A DNA stretch of 64,000 nucleotides from Variovorax sp. J22P240. Its GTDB lineage: Bacteria; Pseudomonadota; Gammaproteobacteria; Burkholderiales; Burkholderiaceae_C. Numbering within the stretch: the stretch's first letter is position 1; every line of letters starts with the position of its first letter. The DNA lies in NCBI RefSeq assembly GCF_030316855.1, contig NZ_JASZYR010000004.1, positions 124,001 through 188,000 of the forward strand, written 5' to 3'. The position numbers and the translations under genes were made by a program. Below the pieces are notes generated by a model that worked only from the letters and a program-made list of their open reading frames with translations, did no database searches and had not been told where the DNA came from. Positions 54,221 to 63,602 of this stretch are shown here, piece after piece.

Positions 54221-55666
54221 TCAATCGCGTGCGCTGGCCGCCTTGAGTTTGAGGTACACAGCGCGTGTTGCAGGCGACATGGCCGTCGCCGGCTGGCTTG
54301 GCGCCTGGGGGGCAGTGCTCGGCGCAATCGGCGGTGGCGCCAGCATCGCGCGGACTCGCCGGTGCAAAGGTGGCGCTAGGCGAAGACATGCCAGGACGCC
54401 ACGCTTGAGCGCGGGGTGCCGCACGACGACGAGGGCGAAGGCGCGCAGCACGGACTTGATGCGGCGCTTGATGCCGCTCGTGATGCGCCCCTCGCGAAGC
54501 GCCGACAGCAGCCGCCGGCACCGCGTCCCCACCGAACGAATCGGCGCCGTGAGCCGCCAGGAGGTGCTGTTCAGGACGGCGTCGAGCTGCTGCTGCAGAT
54601 GCTGCTGCGTCGCGCCTGCGGCCTGAATGGCAAGGCGGGCCTGTTCTTCCTGATCGGCAAGCCTGCGCTGCGCCGCGGCCCCCGCTTCGAGGGCTTGGTC
54701 GATGCGCCCACCAAGCATCCTGGCCAGGTCGGCGTCCAGATGCTGCCGCGTCGCGACTGCGGCCTGAACGGCAAGCCGGGCCTGTTCTTCCTGATCGGCA
54801 AGCCTGCGCTGCGCTGCGGCCCCCGCTTCGAGGGCTTGGTCGATGCGCCCGCCAAGCATCTTGGTCTCGGCCGCGTGCGCGTCCCTGAGCAGGTTGATTT
54901 CGGTGCGGTGGGCCTCCTCGATCTCCTGCGTCGCCGTGCGATGCTGTTCCAGCAAGCCCCGGCACAGTTCGGAGTTGGCCAGCCCGCTGAGGCGCACGCC
55001 GTCGAACACGTTGGGCGGGGTGGCGAAGGCGGCTTTCAGTTCCGGGTGTTCGGCCGCCACATAGAAGCGATTGAGTCCGTCGAAATAGACGAACTCGTAG
55101 CCGGCGGACAAAAGTATGTCTTCGGAGCCCTGGTAACGAACCTCGGTCGACATCGGCACGGTGGCTTCGATCAGGATGATCCACGGCCTCAGCGTCTGGC
55201 TGTCCCAGCCGCGCAACACTGCCTCCTCCAGCCCCTCGACATCGATCTTGAGCCAATGCACCGGTTGACCCTCGAGCGATGCGAATGCGGTCTTCATGGG
55301 CAGCATCGGCGTCGGAACGACGCTGTGCGCAAGTCCGTGCCGAATGTGATGGCTCTGCGCGAACTCCTTGACGCCAGTACTCAGTCCGGTGTCCTCGAAT
55401 ACGCTGAGCTCGAGGATGCCTGCTTGGTCCGACAGCGCCAGTTGCAGCACGGTCTCATTGGGGCGGTCGCTGCGCAGCATGTCCGCATAGCGCGGAACCG
55501 GCTCGACATGGATGCCGCGCCAGCCTCGGTCGTAAAACGCCTTGCTGACCGAGTCGATCAGGGGATCCTGGGCGCCGACATCGATGTACCGCCCGGCAGG
55601 TACATGCTTGAGCGCGCGCCAGAGCATGACGTCTTCAAAATTCTGCGCGTATGAAGTGAACGTCAT
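54221..55666 (-). CDS. FkbM methyltransferase with repeat coiled coil and C-terminal module
   Basis: In this 481-residue protein, residues 1-205 are an FkbM methyltransferase (MTFTSYAQNFEDVMLWRALK, RYIDVGAQDPLIDSVSKAF, HWLKIDVEGLEEAVLRGWDS). Residues about 235-365 are an Ala/Gln/Glu coiled coil containing two 47-residue tandem units. Residues about 366-481 contain NSTSWRLTAPIRS, frequent in O-antigen glycosyltransferases, and GRITSGIKRRIKSVLR with CLRLAPPLHRRVRAML. The last part is shared with the 115-residue protein near 59.5 kb. It probably methylates a sugar in the polymer, with the coil setting reach or oligomer state. Confidence 0.83.
   Translation of the reverse strand: MTFTSYAQNFEDVMLWRALKHVPAGRYIDVGAQDPLIDSVSKAFYDRGWRGIHVEPVPRYADMLRSDRPNETVLQLALSDQAGILELSVFEDTGLSTGVKEFAQSHHIRHGLAHSVVPTPMLPMKTAFASLEGQPVHWLKIDVEGLEEAVLRGWDSQTLRPWIILIEATVPMSTEVRYQGSEDILLSAGYEFVYFDGLNRFYVAAEHPELKAAFATPPNVFDGVRLSGLANSELCRGLLEQHRTATQEIEEAHRTEINLLRDAHAAETKMLGGRIDQALEAGAAAQRRLADQEEQARLAVQAAVATRQHLDADLARMLGGRIDQALEAGAAAQRRLADQEEQARLAIQAAGATQQHLQQQLDAVLNSTSWRLTAPIRSVGTRCRRLLSALREGRITSGIKRRIKSVLRAFALVVVRHPALKRGVLACLRLAPPLHRRVRAMLAPPPIAPSTAPQAPSQPATAMSPATRAVYLKLKAASARD
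54578..54859 (-). repeat. Two tandem 141-bp repeats in the FkbM gene
   Basis: Copies 54719-54859 and 54578-54718 encode MLGGRIDQALEAGAAAQRRL followed by ADQEEQARLA and a more variable tail. The first 30 residues are identical in both copies. The period keeps the frame, so copy number can change without breaking the gene. Confidence 0.9.
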
Positions 55667-55767
55667 GAGTCGTTAAATGTGCATGGGCCGGCAGCCCGAT
55701 ATAGCCGCACTGTTCCGGGGAAAAAGACTTGCAGTTGCGCAACTGATTCGAGGCACTTGTGAGATCC

Positions 55768-58700
55768 CTATATGGACGCGTCGATCAAAGCCGCCTTGAA
55801 AGTCTCGGCGCTCTGCCGCCAGGTGAGGAATGGCATTTTCTCAGATCGCGGATGCTCGCCCCGTCCGAAACGAGCCAGCCACGCGACCACTCCCTCTGCC
55901 AGCGAGGACGCATTGCCTCCTTCGAAATAGTAAGCATATGTACCCGCCACCTCTTTGAAGACTTGCAGGTCGCTCGCCAGGATCGGGAGCCCATGCTTGG
56001 CAGCTTCGATCAGCGGCAATCCGAAGCCCTCTCCTTCAGATGCTGCAAGCAGGCACGTCGATGCTGCGTACAGCTTTTCCAGATATTCGTCGCTGGCGTC
56101 CTCGATCCAGAATAACCTTTTCTCCAACTCGCGATGATGCCGCAGCCGCGCAGCGAGGTCGTCGACCATCCATCCTTGCTTTCCCACGATCACCAAACCG
56201 GCTTGCACTCCCTTGGCCCATAGCTGCTCGAACGCGTTTAGCGCGGCCAATTGCCCCTTGCGCGGCTCGACGGTGCCGACCATCAGGAAGCTGGGAAGTG
56301 ACGAGATCGACTCCAGCGTCCGAGTCGCGTCCTTGGGCTGGCCTGTGGTCGGCGATGCAGAGTCCACGTCTGCACCCAATTGAAACGCGCGAACGTTGAA
56401 GTCCTTTCGCTGCTGCTCAGGCACGTTTTCGATGAGCCAGGACGTCAGTTCATCCGCGACCGCCTGCGAGATGCAGAGGGCCCCGTCGTTTTCGGCGACA
56501 ACCTTCAACCACTTCGCATGGTTCTCCGCCGCACCGGCGGCAAACCGCTTCTCGAGAAGGATTGGCAACAAGTCATAAACGACAAACTCGACACGAACGC
56601 CTGCATGCCGCAATTCGCGATAGTACGTGCGTTGTTCTGGCACCAAGTGCGGCTGCAAGTCGAGCCCCACAAAAATATCGTCGCGTCGGAAATCCACCGC
56701 GGCATCTTGGAGGGCATCGACCGGACACCCAAGGAAGCCCAGCATGAACTTTCGAGCGTAGCGATAGCCGTGCCGACCTGTCTCTGCGTAGACCGGCTCA
56801 ATCCTGTAGTTTGCCGGCGGCGCGTCCAGAAGCGCCCGGAGGAGCGCCTTGACGACACGCTGGATTCCGCTCTTCGCATCGCGCTGAATGAGTTCCGACA
56901 CGTCTATGAACAACTGTCGCATGGGCAAGGGGGGCGGCAGCGCGAAAGCGATTGCGCGGGCCAGTTCAGCGGCCTCCGCCTCCTCGACCAGTCCGTCGGA
57001 TGCACCAATGGCCTCGATCAGTCCGTCGCGACCGTTTGAAGCTCGCGCGGCAAAGGATTCAATCGCATGCGCGTACGCGCGCGCGCACGAATCCGGCGCG
57101 TTCAACGACTGGATCGATTGGCGTCCGCGTGCTCCCAGGGCCAACCGCTCGGGAGGGTTGCGCCACAAGTTCTCGAGTGCATGGGCCAGTTGCTGGTCGG
57201 AAAAGTCGTCCGGCAGCATCACCACCGAATCTGTCGGCAACGAAGCCATCGATCCATTGGCATTCACGACCGTCGCGAGCCCGCGGCTCATGGCGTCGAG
57301 CACTGTCCCGGATGTCTCTCCGCGAGACTGAGTGCGCAGTTGCACGGCCAGATCTGCAGCGACCAGGTAGCGATGAAACACATCGGTGCCGGCCCACCCG
57401 GTAATCTTGATCCTTGGGTTCCCGGCGGCAGCGATCTGCTCTTCCAGCTTGGTGCCGTAAACGGTTCCATCCTTGTCGCCGACAAATACGAGATGACAGT
57501 TCGATTCGGTCGCGAGGGGGGATGCCAGCCACGCAGCAAGAAGGCGGTGGTTGAGCTTGGTCGGACCCAGAAGGCCGAACGCGCACACCAGAAAATCGCT
57601 GGCGCTCAGCCCCAACTCGCCGCGTGCGGCCGCGCGCTCGTTGTGGACGACGGGAGGAAGGACGCGCAGGTGCGGAATCTGCGCCCATCCTTGAGAAAGC
57701 GATTCATCGAACCACTGCTTGGCGAGCTCGACAGAGTATTGGGAATGAACAACGACGCCTTGGGCATGCGCGACGACTTCGAAGTTGCAGGGGTACTTGA
57801 AAACGATGTCCGCGATATCGTGGACTTGATAGCGCTCTGCGACCGCGAGGTAGCCGTGAGATACGTAAAGTGCCTCGGTCCAGCAGTGCTCCTGCTCTCC
57901 GTGGACTTCCCTGTGTGCCTGCACACCGCTCAAGAAGAAGTCGTGCAGGACGACGGTTCCCGGAACCTCGGCCAGCAGATCGAACATGTGCTGATGAAAT
58001 TCGGAGTTTCCGAAGTGATACAGCACTCGATCAAACTCGGAGTGATTCTCGCGAAACCAATCGAGGCTCCTGCGCGGAAAGCTTGCCTCGAGCAGCGTAT
58101 CGTCGACCTTCTTCAGGTCGGTGATCAGGTCGATGTCGTAGTGCTGTGCAAGCTCCGGCAGAAGTTCAGCGCTGTAGCTTGCAATGCCGCTTCGCTGCGG
58201 TGGCAACGGAGAAACATACGCCAGCCTCGGGCGAAGGCGACGATGGCCGAGCGCTCTCGACTGCGGACTCTGGCTCGCTTTGTGCAGCAGTTCCAGACCG
58301 TCGAGTGCCCGCCGCGCAGACTCATCCCAGGTGAATTTCTCGGCTTGCCGGCGTCCATGCTCGACGAGCATGGACCGGTATCCGTGATCGGTCAGGCCCT
58401 GAACGATCAGGCCTGCAATGGCTGCGTCGTCCCGCGGGTCGAACAGTGCTTCCGGAAGCCCGATGACCTCGGGAACACTTGACGTGTTCGCGCCGATGAC
58501 GACGGCGCCGCAACGCATGGCTTCCAACGCCGGCAGGCCGAACCCTTCGTGCCAGGACGGAAAGACGAAGAGGGCACACAGGTTGTAGAGCTCGACGAGA
58601 TCTTGTTCCGGAACGAACCCCGTGACGACGATGTCACCGTCAGGAATCCCCTGCTTTCGTGCCAATTCGAGAAGTGCATTCCGATCTTCCTGACGTGCGG

Positions 58701-59484
58701 AGCAGACGATGGCCAATTGATGGCCGTTGCGCAATTCGGGGGGCAGCAGCGCAAAGGCCCGGATCAGGCCGTCGATATTCTTGCGATGGTCGATCCCGCC
58801 CGTGTACATGACGAACGACTTGCGCAGCGCATAACGCGCTCGCACCGCTTGCTCGCGCTCTGCTGGTATGTCGAGCTTCCTGAAGTGCTCGTCTGCGGCC
58901 GTCGAGACATTGATGCAGCGCTCCGGATCGAAGCCGAGATGGTCGATCCCCTCCCTGCGGGATGACTCGGAAATTGCCAGCCACATGTTTGCGCGCCGGA
59001 GAGCCCCGATCTTGCGCATGTACCAGCTTCTCACGGCCGGATTGTCCAGATACGGATGCTGATGGATCAGCGGAATCAGGTCATACAAGGTGACCGCCGT
59101 GGGCAGCGAGAGAAAGCTGCCGATGCTGGTCACCGTTGCGTCGCCGAGACCCTCGAAAAGACTTGTGATGAAAACTGCATCGGGTTGCAGGCTCGCAAGA
59201 AACGCCTCGTACAGCTTTTCCTGCGCTCTCGTGTAGCCGGGGCTGGACGAGGGCGTGAAGGGCGCGGATCGCCAGACTCGAAAATTCTCGGCTGGGACCC
59301 AGGTGCCAAATCGATCCTTTGCTTGGTCGATGGAGTCCGGAAACTGGCTATTGAGGGCCAGGACAATGTCATGACCGCGTGCCGAGCGCACCATGGCTTC
59401 GGTGAGTGCCGACGTGTAGCGTCCGATGCCGCGGGTGCCATTTGCGGGCGACTGGGCGCCCTGGAGGTCAATGACGATCCGCAT
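55768..59484 (-). CDS. Giant three-domain glycosyltransferase (GT4-GT4-GT4)
   Basis: ATG 59484 gives 1238 residues starting MRIVIDLQGAQSPANGTRGI. The first GT4 domain (1 to about 410) has MYTGGIDHRKNID and SWHEGFGLPALEAMRCG. The middle one (about 430-830) has RLAYVSPLPPQRSGIASYSA and TQSRGETSGTVLDAMSRG. The third (about 865-1235) has LFIDVSELIQRDAKSGIQRV, MVGTVEPRKGQ and ASEGEGFGLPLIEAAKHG. The outer domains are paralogous to those of the 1222-residue protein, but the middle one is not GT9. The start overlaps the preceding small gene by 17 bases. The product should add up to three residues. Confidence 0.88.
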   Translation of the reverse strand: MRIVIDLQGAQSPANGTRGIGRYTSALTEAMVRSARGHDIVLALNSQFPDSIDQAKDRFGTWVPAENFRVWRSAPFTPSSSPGYTRAQEKLYEAFLASLQPDAVFITSLFEGLGDATVTSIGSFLSLPTAVTLYDLIPLIHQHPYLDNPAVRSWYMRKIGALRRANMWLAISESSRREGIDHLGFDPERCINVSTAADEHFRKLDIPAEREQAVRARYALRKSFVMYTGGIDHRKNIDGLIRAFALLPPELRNGHQLAIVCSARQEDRNALLELARKQGIPDGDIVVTGFVPEQDLVELYNLCALFVFPSWHEGFGLPALEAMRCGAVVIGANTSSVPEVIGLPEALFDPRDDAAIAGLIVQGLTDHGYRSMLVEHGRRQAEKFTWDESARRALDGLELLHKASQSPQSRALGHRRLRPRLAYVSPLPPQRSGIASYSAELLPELAQHYDIDLITDLKKVDDTLLEASFPRRSLDWFRENHSEFDRVLYHFGNSEFHQHMFDLLAEVPGTVVLHDFFLSGVQAHREVHGEQEHCWTEALYVSHGYLAVAERYQVHDIADIVFKYPCNFEVVAHAQGVVVHSQYSVELAKQWFDESLSQGWAQIPHLRVLPPVVHNERAAARGELGLSASDFLVCAFGLLGPTKLNHRLLAAWLASPLATESNCHLVFVGDKDGTVYGTKLEEQIAAAGNPRIKITGWAGTDVFHRYLVAADLAVQLRTQSRGETSGTVLDAMSRGLATVVNANGSMASLPTDSVVMLPDDFSDQQLAHALENLWRNPPERLALGARGRQSIQSLNAPDSCARAYAHAIESFAARASNGRDGLIEAIGASDGLVEEAEAAELARAIAFALPPPLPMRQLFIDVSELIQRDAKSGIQRVVKALLRALLDAPPANYRIEPVYAETGRHGYRYARKFMLGFLGCPVDALQDAAVDFRRDDIFVGLDLQPHLVPEQRTYYRELRHAGVRVEFVVYDLLPILLEKRFAAGAAENHAKWLKVVAENDGALCISQAVADELTSWLIENVPEQQRKDFNVRAFQLGADVDSASPTTGQPKDATRTLESISSLPSFLMVGTVEPRKGQLAALNAFEQLWAKGVQAGLVIVGKQGWMVDDLAARLRHHRELEKRLFWIEDASDEYLEKLYAASTCLLAASEGEGFGLPLIEAAKHGLPILASDLQVFKEVAGTYAYYFEGGNASSLAEGVVAWLARFGRGEHPRSEKMPFLTWRQSAETFKAALIDASI

Positions 59485-59815
59485 CGCGTCCCTTCGTGCT
59501 GTGCTGGCGCGTGAGGCGCTGGAAGACATTCTGGGCGGCGGGTGAGAGGTCCGCCGGACCTCTGAATCTCATGGCCGCCGCACGAGACGAAGCAACCAGC
59601 ATCGCGTTCAGGCGCTTGTGCAGCGGAGGCACTACCCGAAGGCACAACAGGACCATCCGCTTGAGTCGTGTTCGGTGCTCAAGTTGGCCCGCCGTAAGTC
59701 GGAGAACGTCATTCGCGCGGCGTTTGAGGCCGCTGGCGATACGGCCGTCCTTGTAGGCCTCCGAGACGCGGCGTAAGACATCCTCTAGTTTTCTTCCGTG
59801 GGGGGTAGTCGGCAT
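59468..59815 (-). CDS. Stand-alone copy of the O-antigen-methyltransferase C-terminal module
   Basis: The 115-residue product starts at ATG 59815 (MPTTPHGRKLEDVLRRVSEA). YKDGRIASGLKRRANDVLRL, MVLLCLRVVPPLHKRLNAML and LSPAAQNVFQRL match in order the last 100 residues of the 481-residue FkbM protein (GRITSGIKRR, CLRLAPPLHRR, MSPATRAVYLKL). It is basic and predicted helical, with no catalytic motif. It could be a remnant of a larger lost gene or an adaptor for the giant transferase, whose start it overlaps by 17 bases. The same frame runs on upstream but there is antisense to the next gene. Confidence 0.65.
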   Translation of the reverse strand: MPTTPHGRKLEDVLRRVSEAYKDGRIASGLKRRANDVLRLTAGQLEHRTRLKRMVLLCLRVVPPLHKRLNAMLVASSRAAAMRFRGPADLSPAAQNVFQRLTRQHSTKGRDADRH

Positions 59816-59963
59816 GGCAGGCTGTCTTGTAGTGTTTTCGAACTCCTGCGAGACGTGAGAGCCTCCAGCAAGAGCGCATAGACCAAGCGGCGGATCGATT
59901 CTAGATGGCGTCGGGATCGGCCCCTGACCGACTAGACTCACAAGCCTAGATTCCTTCCCACTG

Positions 59964-62075
59964 ATGACAAGATTTTCTGGTTGGCTAGCGCCGTCGCGGC
60001 GCCTTTTGCAGCGCGTACAAGGACGCTTGCAACGCGCCACCGCTGAGGCCAGGGCAAGCGCAGGTCTGGCGCCTTTCATGAAGAGTGAGCAGGCGCGGTT
60101 GGCACAGCGCCAACGTGGTGTCCCGGTGGCTGCCACCGAAGCGCTGGATCTCTTCGATGATGAACGCGCGTCGCGGGCAGTCGACCTGCCCGTGGCCCAC
60201 ATTCTTTGGCCCGCTGTTCCAGTCGAGGAAGTGACCGATCGTTGGTCGGCAGCTCGGTTCTGCATGGATGTCTGGCGCCGGCGCGGAGATCTTCGCGCCA
60301 CGTTTCCAGCCGGTTTGTCGGCTGGCTCCGAGGGCGAATTCGGCGCATGGCTTCGACAGGCAGGCGCGGCGGAATTCGGCTTGTCGTCTGCGGGATGGAG
60401 CGCCGTGCGCGAAGCGCTGGATTCCGGCATTGGTGATCGCGCGCGGCAAGCCCTGCTCAACAACGAAGCGTTGGTTTCGCTGCTGCCGCATGGCCTGACG
60501 CCCGCTGGCATGCACGATCTTTTCCGCTGGTTCATGCGCTCGGGTTCCAGGGAAGCGGGCTTGCGCCGCGAGGAGGTCTGGTGGCTCTTCCTGGAGGCCG
60601 AACAGGACCCGCGTCGCGAACTCATGCTCGCCTATTCCTTTGCACCGGCCTGGCAGGCGCAGCACCCCGACGGCCTGACTGTGTTCGGTCGCGATGCGTT
60701 TGCAGACTGGTTCCGTGCGGAGTACGGCGCATCCGGAAGCTGGACCGATCCCCATACCTGGCCCGATTGGCACGAGGCGGTGCTGCAGATCCGCATGGGC
60801 TACTGGGCGCGAAGCGCATGGCGAGCGTCCCACCCCGACGCACTCTCCGATGAAGACGCCGCGCGGCGATTGATGGACTGGCTGGCGTCACCCGACGCCG
60901 CATTGCCCGAACGCGCGCGCGACTGGTGCCGCGGCCTCGACGCTGAGGTCCTGAGCAGGCAGCTTGCGAAGCCGGGGCTTAATGTCATCGGGCATTTTTG
61001 CTATCCGTCCGGCCTTCGCGTTTCCGTCGAATCCATGGTCGAGGGCCTCGATGCCGTCGGCGTGTCGACTTCGTTGCGCGACGTGCGCACGGATGCGAGG
61101 GACGACCCGCACCATGCCGAGTTCCGGGGCACCGAATGCCATGACATCACGGTCATCCATGTCCAGCCCGAGCCTTTCTTCGACCAGGCCTATCGGCGCG
61201 CCGACCTGTTCGAGCGTGCGCCCAGGACCTACCGCATCGCCTACTGGTATTGGGAGTTCGATTCGATCCCCGAGTCGTGGGTCGCCCATGCGGAGAAGGC
61301 CGATGAGGCCTGGGCCGCGACGGAGTTCGTCGCGCGCGGCCTGCGTGCGCGTCTTTCCATTCCTGTGCGCACGCTGTTTCCCGGCGTCAAGCTGGCGCCC
61401 TACCAGCGCAGGAGCCGCGGCTACTTCGGCCTCGACGAGAAGCCGTTCACCTTCCTCTTCACCTTCCACATGGTGAGCGTGATGGAGCGCAAGAATCCGC
61501 TGGGCCTGATCCAAGCATTCAAACAGGCGTTCGGCGGAGGAGACGCGGTGCGCCTGGTTCTCAAGACTTCCTTCGGCGACCGGCATCCGGCTCAGATCGA
61601 GGAGCTGCGCAGCGCGGCCGCCGGTGCCAACATCACCGTGATCGACCAGGTCTACAGTCCGGACGAAGTGCTGTCCTTGATGGACGCCTGCGACGCCTAC
61701 GTCTCGCTCCATCGCAGCGAAGGCCTGGGCCTGACGATGGCCGAGGCGATGCTGATGGGTAAGCCCGTGATTGCGACGAACTTCTCCGGCAACGTGGACT
61801 TCATGGACGCGAGCAACAGCTTGCTCGTGCCCTACAAGCTCGTGAAGCTCGGCAAGCCGATCCCACCCTACGGAGCCGACCTCGAATGGGCCGAGCCGTC
61901 GATCGAGGAAGCGGCGAAGCTCATGAGGCGTCTGTACGAAAACCAGGAATGGGCGCGCGAACTCGGCGCACGCGCCAAGGCAAGCGCTGAAGCCAACCTG
62001 TCGCTGCCGGCGGCTGGCGCACGCATCGCGAGTCGCCTGGAGGAGATCAAGGCATTGCGCCGCGCAGCGCCTTGA
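59964..62075 (+). CDS. Glycosyltransferase with GT4 C-terminal half and unknown N-terminal half
   Basis: The 703-residue protein is the only rightward gene in this end of the locus. The N-terminal 325 residues are Trp/Arg-rich and helical (for example TPAGMHDLFRWFMRSGSREA) with no family I recognise. From about 340, LNVIGHFCYPSGLRVSVESM, YRIAYWYWEFDSIPESWV, FLFTFHMVSVMERKNPLGLI and the E(x7)E motif in SLHRSEGLGLTMAEAMLMGK define a GT4 domain. The donor is unknown. It converges with the ABC-ATPase gene, 12 bp apart. Confidence 0.85.
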   Translation: MTRFSGWLAPSRRLLQRVQGRLQRATAEARASAGLAPFMKSEQARLAQRQRGVPVAATEALDLFDDERASRAVDLPVAHILWPAVPVEEVTDRWSAARFCMDVWRRRGDLRATFPAGLSAGSEGEFGAWLRQAGAAEFGLSSAGWSAVREALDSGIGDRARQALLNNEALVSLLPHGLTPAGMHDLFRWFMRSGSREAGLRREEVWWLFLEAEQDPRRELMLAYSFAPAWQAQHPDGLTVFGRDAFADWFRAEYGASGSWTDPHTWPDWHEAVLQIRMGYWARSAWRASHPDALSDEDAARRLMDWLASPDAALPERARDWCRGLDAEVLSRQLAKPGLNVIGHFCYPSGLRVSVESMVEGLDAVGVSTSLRDVRTDARDDPHHAEFRGTECHDITVIHVQPEPFFDQAYRRADLFERAPRTYRIAYWYWEFDSIPESWVAHAEKADEAWAATEFVARGLRARLSIPVRTLFPGVKLAPYQRRSRGYFGLDEKPFTFLFTFHMVSVMERKNPLGLIQAFKQAFGGGDAVRLVLKTSFGDRHPAQIEELRSAAAGANITVIDQVYSPDEVLSLMDACDAYVSLHRSEGLGLTMAEAMLMGKPVIATNFSGNVDFMDASNSLLVPYKLVKLGKPIPPYGADLEWAEPSIEEAAKLMRRLYENQEWARELGARAKASAEANLSLPAAGARIASRLEEIKALRRAAP

Positions 62076-62087
62076 TGTCCTCGCGCG

Positions 62088-62792
62088 TCAGGACTTCTCG
62101 ACGATGCGCCCGTGCTCGAGGTGGATGACCCGATTGCATTCCTTGGCGATCAGATCCGGCGAGTGAGAGGCCAGCACCAGGATCCCGGATTTCGACACGA
62201 CGTCCTTCATCCGCTGCTCGGCCTTGTGGGTGAATTCGGCGTCGCCGACGGACAGCCATTCGTCCATCAGCAGGATGTCGGCCTGGACACTGGTCGAGAT
62301 CGAGAAGGCCAGTCGCATCATCATCCCGGTGGAGTAGGTGCGCACCGGCATATTGACGTACTCGCCGAGCCCGCTGAATTCGCAGATCTCGGGGGTGAGC
62401 GCGTCGATCTGCTTCTTGCTCATGCCCATCACGAGGCCCCGGAGCATGATGTTCTCGATCCCGGTGGCGTCGACCTCGATGCCGAGCGAGGGATCGATCA
62501 GGCTGGAGACGGTGCCTTGTCGAACGAATTCGCCCGAGGAGGGTTCGTAGACGCCTGCGAGGGTTCGCAACAGCGTCGACTTGCCGGCTCCGTTGTGGCC
62601 GATCAGGCCCAGGCGATCTCCGCTTTTGAGTTCCAGATTGATATTGCTCAGCGCCTGAACAACGTTGACGCCGGTTTCCTTGCCGAAGCGCCCTCCGGTC
62701 ACGGAGGCGGCGAGCGTCTTCTTGAAGGAAGCCGCACCGGCGCCGTAGATGGGAAAGTTGACCGAGACGTCTTTGAGAGAAATGAGTGCCAT
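62088..62792 (-). CDS. wzt: ABC transporter ATPase for polysaccharide export (Wzt/KpsT type)
   Basis: The 234-residue protein has Walker A GHNGAGKST (65-73), signature YSTGM (153-157) and Walker B ILLMDEWL (173-180). It has the long N-terminal segment before Walker A seen in polysaccharide exporters. It ends soon after the H-loop (LVLASHSPDLI) and lacks the C-terminal carbohydrate-binding domain of the longer Wzt proteins. It powers export of the finished undecaprenyl-linked glycan with the Wzm permease encoded six bases upstream. Confidence 0.9.
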   Translation of the reverse strand: MALISLKDVSVNFPIYGAGAASFKKTLAASVTGGRFGKETGVNVVQALSNINLELKSGDRLGLIGHNGAGKSTLLRTLAGVYEPSSGEFVRQGTVSSLIDPSLGIEVDATGIENIMLRGLVMGMSKKQIDALTPEICEFSGLGEYVNMPVRTYSTGMMMRLAFSISTSVQADILLMDEWLSVGDAEFTHKAEQRMKDVVSKSGILVLASHSPDLIAKECNRVIHLEHGRIVEKS

Positions 62793-62798
62793 GTTCTT

Positions 62799-63602
62799 TT
62801 ACAGCCAGTAGACGACGCGACGGCGATACTTCGCAAAGAGCAGGCTGCAAAGAACCAGGTTCACCGCGGTCCACGCGAGAATGCCCCACCAGTTGAAGGT
62901 CGGCGACACGCCGCCCATCAAGGGCGCACGCAGAAGGTCGAGCATCTGCGCGAACGGGTTCCAGAGGATGTATTGAGCGCGTCCTGGCAAGTTTTCGGGC
63001 AGCCAGAAAACGGGAGTCAGGAACATCAGCATCTGCATCACGCTGGTGACGATCTGGGTGACATCGCGGAATCGCGTGCAGACGAGCCCGAGCACGAGGC
63101 CCAACGCCTGCGCGTTGATCAGCACAAGCAGGAATGCCGGAAAGAACAGCAGGGCCGACCACGACAGCGAAATTCCTGCCCAGAGCGCGACCGGTATGTA
63201 GATCACGATGTGATGCACGAACTGGATCAGGTTGCGCGCCATGCTCCGCCAGACGAACATGCTGATCGGGAAGTAGCCCTGCTTGAGATAGTTGGACGAA
63301 CCGATGAAGGCATTGCACGAGTCCGTCACCATGCTGGAGAAGAAGCTCCAGAAGATGATGCCTAGAGCCAAGTGCGGGAAGAACTTGGACAGCTCGGTGC
63401 CGAACAGCGAACTGTAGAGCGGGCCCATGCCCCCGATCATGGCCGCCATGCTGAGCGTCAGCCACAGCGGGCCGAGCATGGACCGGCGATAGCGCAAGAC
63501 GATGTCGAACCAGGCCAGCGTCCACCAGATGTCGGTGCGACGGGTGCCTTCCCACCAGTCGTCCCACGCGCTGCGATGCAAATTGGAATGTGCCTCGCTC
63601 AT
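62799..63602 (-). CDS. wzm: ABC-2 polysaccharide export permease (Wzm type)
   Basis: The 267-residue protein has six membrane helices and the ABC-2 family look. DIWWTLAWFDIVLRYRRSML near the start is the coupling helix region, and RDVTQIVTSVMQMLMFLTPV lies before the last helices. It forms the transmembrane channel with Wzt. The start overlaps the manC stop by four bases, so manC, wzm and wzt form one operon. This type of export goes with polymers completed in the cytoplasm. Confidence 0.9.
   Translation of the reverse strand: MSEAHSNLHRSAWDDWWEGTRRTDIWWTLAWFDIVLRYRRSMLGPLWLTLSMAAMIGGMGPLYSSLFGTELSKFFPHLALGIIFWSFFSSMVTDSCNAFIGSSNYLKQGYFPISMFVWRSMARNLIQFVHHIVIYIPVALWAGISLSWSALLFFPAFLLVLINAQALGLVLGLVCTRFRDVTQIVTSVMQMLMFLTPVFWLPENLPGRAQYILWNPFAQMLDLLRAPLMGGVSPTFNWWGILAWTAVNLVLCSLLFAKYRRRVVYWL

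Noticed and set aside
54416..55654. 412-residue plus-strand frame with repeated segments
   Set aside because: The repeats merely mirror the tandem repeat of the FkbM gene on the other strand.
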